Shown one piece after another: positions 60,894 to 64,000 of a stretch of 64,000 nt of DNA. Numbering within the stretch: position 1 is the stretch's first letter; the number at the start of each line of letters is the position of its first letter. The stretch is from Bowmanella denitrificans. Lineage in GTDB: Bacteria; Pseudomonadota; Gammaproteobacteria; Enterobacterales; Alteromonadaceae. A program made the position numbers and the translations under genes. Location of the stretch: contig NZ_PEBU01000002.1 of NCBI RefSeq assembly GCF_002887595.1, positions 248,001 through 312,000 of the forward strand, written 5' to 3'. Below the pieces are notes generated by a model. That model was not told the DNA's origin. It was given only the letters and a program-made list of their open reading frames with translations, and made no database searches.

Positions 60894-61177
60894 AAGTAAA
60901 ATATTCGCCTGAGTCGATGGATGACCTGCAGCGCGTGGTTGAATTTATTGAAAGCAAGAATCCATATGCAGCACGCAGAATGGCTATTGATCTTCAGGAA
61001 GCGGTAGATCGGTTAAAAAAGTTTCCAGAAATAGGCTTGCCCGTTTTAAAGGCCAGCGACCCGGAAAAGATTCGTGATCTCTATGTAAAAGCCTATACCC
61101 TCCGCTACTTCATTCAGAATGACCACATTTATATTTTGCGGGTTTGGCACAACAGGGAAAACGAGAGAAGCCAGTAA
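60890..61177 (+). CDS. ParE/RelE-superfamily toxin
   Basis: 95 residues: 'VKYSPESMDDLQRVVEFIES', 'DLQEAVDRLKKFPEIGLPVL' and 'IYILRVWHNRENE' are ParE/RelE landmarks. Partner of the preceding antitoxin. Third such module in the window, this one outside the island. The 61178-61408 gap after it contains only promoter-like AT-rich sequence for the next gene. Confidence 0.87.
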   Translation: MKVKYSPESMDDLQRVVEFIESKNPYAARRMAIDLQEAVDRLKKFPEIGLPVLKASDPEKIRDLYVKAYTLRYFIQNDHIYILRVWHNRENERSQ

Positions 61178-61408
61178 CAAGGTCTGTTAATACGAACCCG
61201 CATAAATCTCTGCGCTATGCCTGTGTTCTTAGCGTCTCAGCGTTGAATAATGCTTCCCGAAAAATTGACCGCATTTCCCCGTAATTTGGCCGTGTGTGGC
61301 TGTGCCCCTTGGCTATTTTTATGGCACAAAGGCAGTTTGGCTATGATCGACCCGGTCTGGCATCATGGACGCAAAATAAAACAACAGATAACAATAAGAG
61401 GCAACACA

Positions 61409-64000
61409 GTGACAACAGGCAAACTCACCCCCATCGCCCTGGCCCTGGTTTTAGGGCTGGGCAGTACATCCTTGCTGGCCCAGGACGACAAGGCAGACAC
61501 CAGTAAAAAACCGGATAAAGAGCAAAAGTGGGATGTGCTGAATCCGCCGCTGGAGATGACCAGTGTCAGCATCAATACCAGCGAAACCACCTGGTCCAGC
61601 CTGGATATCAGCCCCGATGGCAAACAATTTGTGTTTGATATGCTGGGCGACCTGTACGTCAGCGATATCAAAGGCGGCAGTGCCAAGCCACTGACCAATG
61701 ATATGGCATTTAACTTTCATCCGGCCATCAGCCCGGATGGCAAACGCATAGCATTTATCTCTGATCGAGACGGCAATACCAATGTCTGGACCATGCAACG
61801 GGACGGCTCGGACCTTAAGCAAATCACCAAGGTAAAAAGCGACCTGGTGCATTCGCCCAAATGGAGTCCGGACGGCCAGTATATTGCCGTGACTATCGGT
61901 AAAGTCTCAACCCGCAGTATTCCGGCCGGGGAAATCTGGTTATTCCACCATAGCGGCGGCACCGGCCTGCCGGTTAAAGAGCGGGATAACGGTAAAACCG
62001 AGCAGCAGAATCAGGCCGATCCGGCCTTTTCACCCGACGGCCGCTATATCTATTACACCAAGGATATGAGTGCGGGTGGCTACTTTGAATATAACCGCGA
62101 CCCATTAAAAAGTGTGTTCGCCATTCGCCGCTATGACAGACAAACCGGCGAAGACATTACCCTGGTAAGTGGTGTAGGCGGTGCGGTGGTGCCAACTCCA
62201 TCCCCGGACGGTAAACAGCTGGCCTTTGTACGCCGGGTGCGGGAAAACACCGGCTTATTTGTCATGGATCTGGCCTCGGGCCGCGAAACCCTGCTAACCG
62301 ATAAGCTGGAGCGGGATATGCAGGAAGGTTTTGGGTCGGAAGGGTACTTTGCCTATTTCGACTGGACGCCCGACAGCAAGCAGATTCTGTATTGGACCGG
62401 CGGCACCTTCCATCAAATAGATATGGCAGGTAAAGAAGTGGCCAAGGTCGGGGTTGAGGTTAAGGTAGATAAGCAGATTGCCAAGGCGCTGCGCTTCCCT
62501 GTGGATGTAGCGCCGGATGAATTTGATGTGAAAATGATCCGCTGGGCACAAAAATCGCCGGACGGTAAAACCGCCTTGTTCCAGGCGCTGGGTAAGCTTT
62601 ACATCAAAGACATTAAAACAGGCAAGCTGAAACGCCTGACCAGCCAGGATGAGCACGATGAGTTCTATCCGCGTTTTTCCAATGACGGAAAGTCCATCGT
62701 TTATACCACCTGGAACGACGACAAACTGGGCGAGGTCAGGGTGATTTCCGCCAAAGGCGGGCGTAGTAAGGTGGTCAGCTCGCAGCCCGGGCACTATGCC
62801 GAACCCAGCTTTAGCCTGGATGGCAGTAAGGTGGTGTACCGCAAGTTTACCGGTGGTTACCTGCTGTCTCCGGAATGGTCGCTGGAGCCTGGCATTTATC
62901 TGGCGGATATAAAAAGCGGCGAAAATCGCAAACTGGTAAATAGTGGCGTTGCCCCGCATTTTGCCGGTGATGACAGCCGCGTGTACTTTACTGAGCCGTC
63001 TTCTACCAATACCAAGCTGGTCAGCGTCGATCTAAACGGCAAAGACCGGCGTGAACATTTGGATGGCGGGGATCAGGCGGTGGAATTCCGTTTGTCGCAT
63101 GACCGTCAATGGCTGGCTTTTGTTTATCAGTACAATGCCTATATTGCGCCTTATGCTGAAACCGGCAAGCTGTTAACCGTGGGCCCAACCATGAGTTCAC
63201 TGCCGGTGACAAAGGTATCCAGCCGCGCCGGGGAGTTTCTGACCTGGCGGGCCGACAATCAGGCTTTGAGCTGGCACCATGGCGCGCTGCTGTTTGAACG
63301 TGAACTGAAAGACGCCTTCGCCTTTATCAACGGTGCCCCTGAAACCCTGCCAGAGCCCTTGAGTGAAGGACTGGATCTGTCGTTTAAGCATAAAGCCGAT
63401 AAGCCTGGTGGTATGAAAGCGCTGGTGGGCGGCCGGTTAGTCACCATGCGTGATGCCGATAATCGCCAGGAGGTGATAGAAAACGGTGTGGTACTGATTG
63501 AAAACAACCGCATCAAGGCCATAGGTAAGCAAGGCGAAGTGACAATACCGCGCAGCGCCGAGGTGCTGGATATCAGCGGCAAAACCGTGATCCCAGGTCT
63601 GATTGATGCCCATGCCCATGGCTCGCAAGGCAGTGATGAAATTATTCCGCGTCAGAACTGGCGTAACTTTGCCGATGTATCCTTTGGCGTAACCACCATT
63701 CATGACCCGTCCAATGATACCTCAGAGATCTTCTCGGCAGCCGAATTGCAAAAAGCCGGAGAGATTATCGCCCCGCGTATTTACTCCACCGGCACCATCT
63801 TATACGGCGCCAATTCGCCGTCCTATAAAGCCATCTTTGATGATGCCGACTCGGCCAGATTCCATCTGCAACGCTTAAAGGACGTGGGGGCTATTTCGGT
63901 GAAAAGTTATAACCAGCCACGCCGTGACGTCCGTCAGCAGATTATTGCAGCGGGTAAAGAACTTGGCATGATGGTGGTACCGGAAGGCGCAGGGCGTTTC
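61409..64000 (+). CDS. secreted propeller-amidohydrolase, 3' end outside window
   Basis: Large periplasmic or secreted protein, at least 864 residues, open to the end of the window. GTG 61409 after AAGAGG starts a signal peptide 'TPIALALVLGLGSTSLLAQ'. A TolB/WD40-like propeller follows, with repeats such as 'AISPDGKRIAFISDRDGNTN' and 'FSPDGRYIYYTKDMS' (about 55-580). Then comes an amidohydrolase domain with 'VIPGLIDAHAHGSQGSDEII', whose H-x-H binds metal, and 'KSYNQPRRDVRQQIIAAGKE'. Such proteins are often called amidohydrolase or imidazolonepropionase-like; substrate unknown, perhaps a peptide-like dipeptide. Confidence 0.85.
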   Translation, partial: MTTGKLTPIALALVLGLGSTSLLAQDDKADTSKKPDKEQKWDVLNPPLEMTSVSINTSETTWSSLDISPDGKQFVFDMLGDLYVSDIKGGSAKPLTNDMAFNFHPAISPDGKRIAFISDRDGNTNVWTMQRDGSDLKQITKVKSDLVHSPKWSPDGQYIAVTIGKVSTRSIPAGEIWLFHHSGGTGLPVKERDNGKTEQQNQADPAFSPDGRYIYYTKDMSAGGYFEYNRDPLKSVFAIRRYDRQTGEDITLVSGVGGAVVPTPSPDGKQLAFVRRVRENTGLFVMDLASGRETLLTDKLERDMQEGFGSEGYFAYFDWTPDSKQILYWTGGTFHQIDMAGKEVAKVGVEVKVDKQIAKALRFPVDVAPDEFDVKMIRWAQKSPDGKTALFQALGKLYIKDIKTGKLKRLTSQDEHDEFYPRFSNDGKSIVYTTWNDDKLGEVRVISAKGGRSKVVSSQPGHYAEPSFSLDGSKVVYRKFTGGYLLSPEWSLEPGIYLADIKSGENRKLVNSGVAPHFAGDDSRVYFTEPSSTNTKLVSVDLNGKDRREHLDGGDQAVEFRLSHDRQWLAFVYQYNAYIAPYAETGKLLTVGPTMSSLPVTKVSSRAGEFLTWRADNQALSWHHGALLFERELKDAFAFINGAPETLPEPLSEGLDLSFKHKADKPGGMKALVGGRLVTMRDADNRQEVIENGVVLIENNRIKAIGKQGEVTIPRSAEVLDISGKTVIPGLIDAHAHGSQGSDEIIPRQNWRNFADVSFGVTTIHDPSNDTSEIFSAAELQKAGEIIAPRIYSTGTILYGANSPSYKAIFDDADSARFHLQRLKDVGAISVKSYNQPRRDVRQQIIAAGKELGMMVVPEGAGRF

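Overview
The window looks like a chromosomal segment of a marine gammaproteobacterium of the Alteromonadales, probably Alteromonadaceae. The reasons are the liu leucine-degradation operon with its MerR regulator, the assimilatory nitrate cluster with NasS/NasT control, FlgO-family lipoproteins behind sigma-54 type promoters, and a TonB receptor with PepSY membrane proteins. The genus cannot be fixed from sequence reading alone. No rRNA or tRNA gene, CRISPR array, prophage or complete insertion sequence was seen.

Layout. 1-4278: four FlgO-family envelope proteins and an unknown acidic protein on the plus strand, behind two sigma-54-like promoters. 2070-10221 (minus strand): two paralogous SPOR-domain lipoproteins and a chaperone-usher pilus operon (two DUF4402-like subunits, chaperone, very large usher). 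The usher itself ends in a SPOR-like segment, which links the two halves into one possible envelope/pilus system. 10746-19675: a META-domain lipoprotein, the liuRABCDE operon with a LiuR-type palindrome, and a divergent thiolase. 19814-24475: Orn/Lys/Arg decarboxylase, 2OG-Fe(II) oxygenase, YciI-like protein and MATE exporter.

24583-40375 is a complete nitrate assimilation and molybdenum cofactor unit: nasT, nasS, nitrate transporter, a fused PP2C phosphatase/kinase, nirB, nirD, nasA, cobA, a 5'-truncated porin remnant, a Moco riboswitch and moaA, mobA, moaC, moaD, moaE. Three sigma-54 (-24/-12) promoters, each with upstream NtrC-like sites, and two terminator-containing leaders sharing a short motif point to double control: nitrogen status through NtrC and nitrate through NasS/NasT antitermination.

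40376-53000 is an accessory island. It holds attC-like sites between small, mostly unknown genes (an integron-type cassette array with no integrase in view), including an RloC/PrrC-like zinc-hook ATPase nuclease, a PIN-like protein, two toxin-antitoxin modules, and many non-coding repeats. The repeats include internally deleted IS110/IS1111-like elements and palindromic repeats built from CACGAAG or CACAGAG words. 53116-64000 returns to ordinary content: FMN reductase, VOC protein, a Fur-box iron-uptake operon, CPBP protease, AraC regulator, a third toxin-antitoxin pair and the start of a secreted propeller-amidohydrolase that runs off the window.
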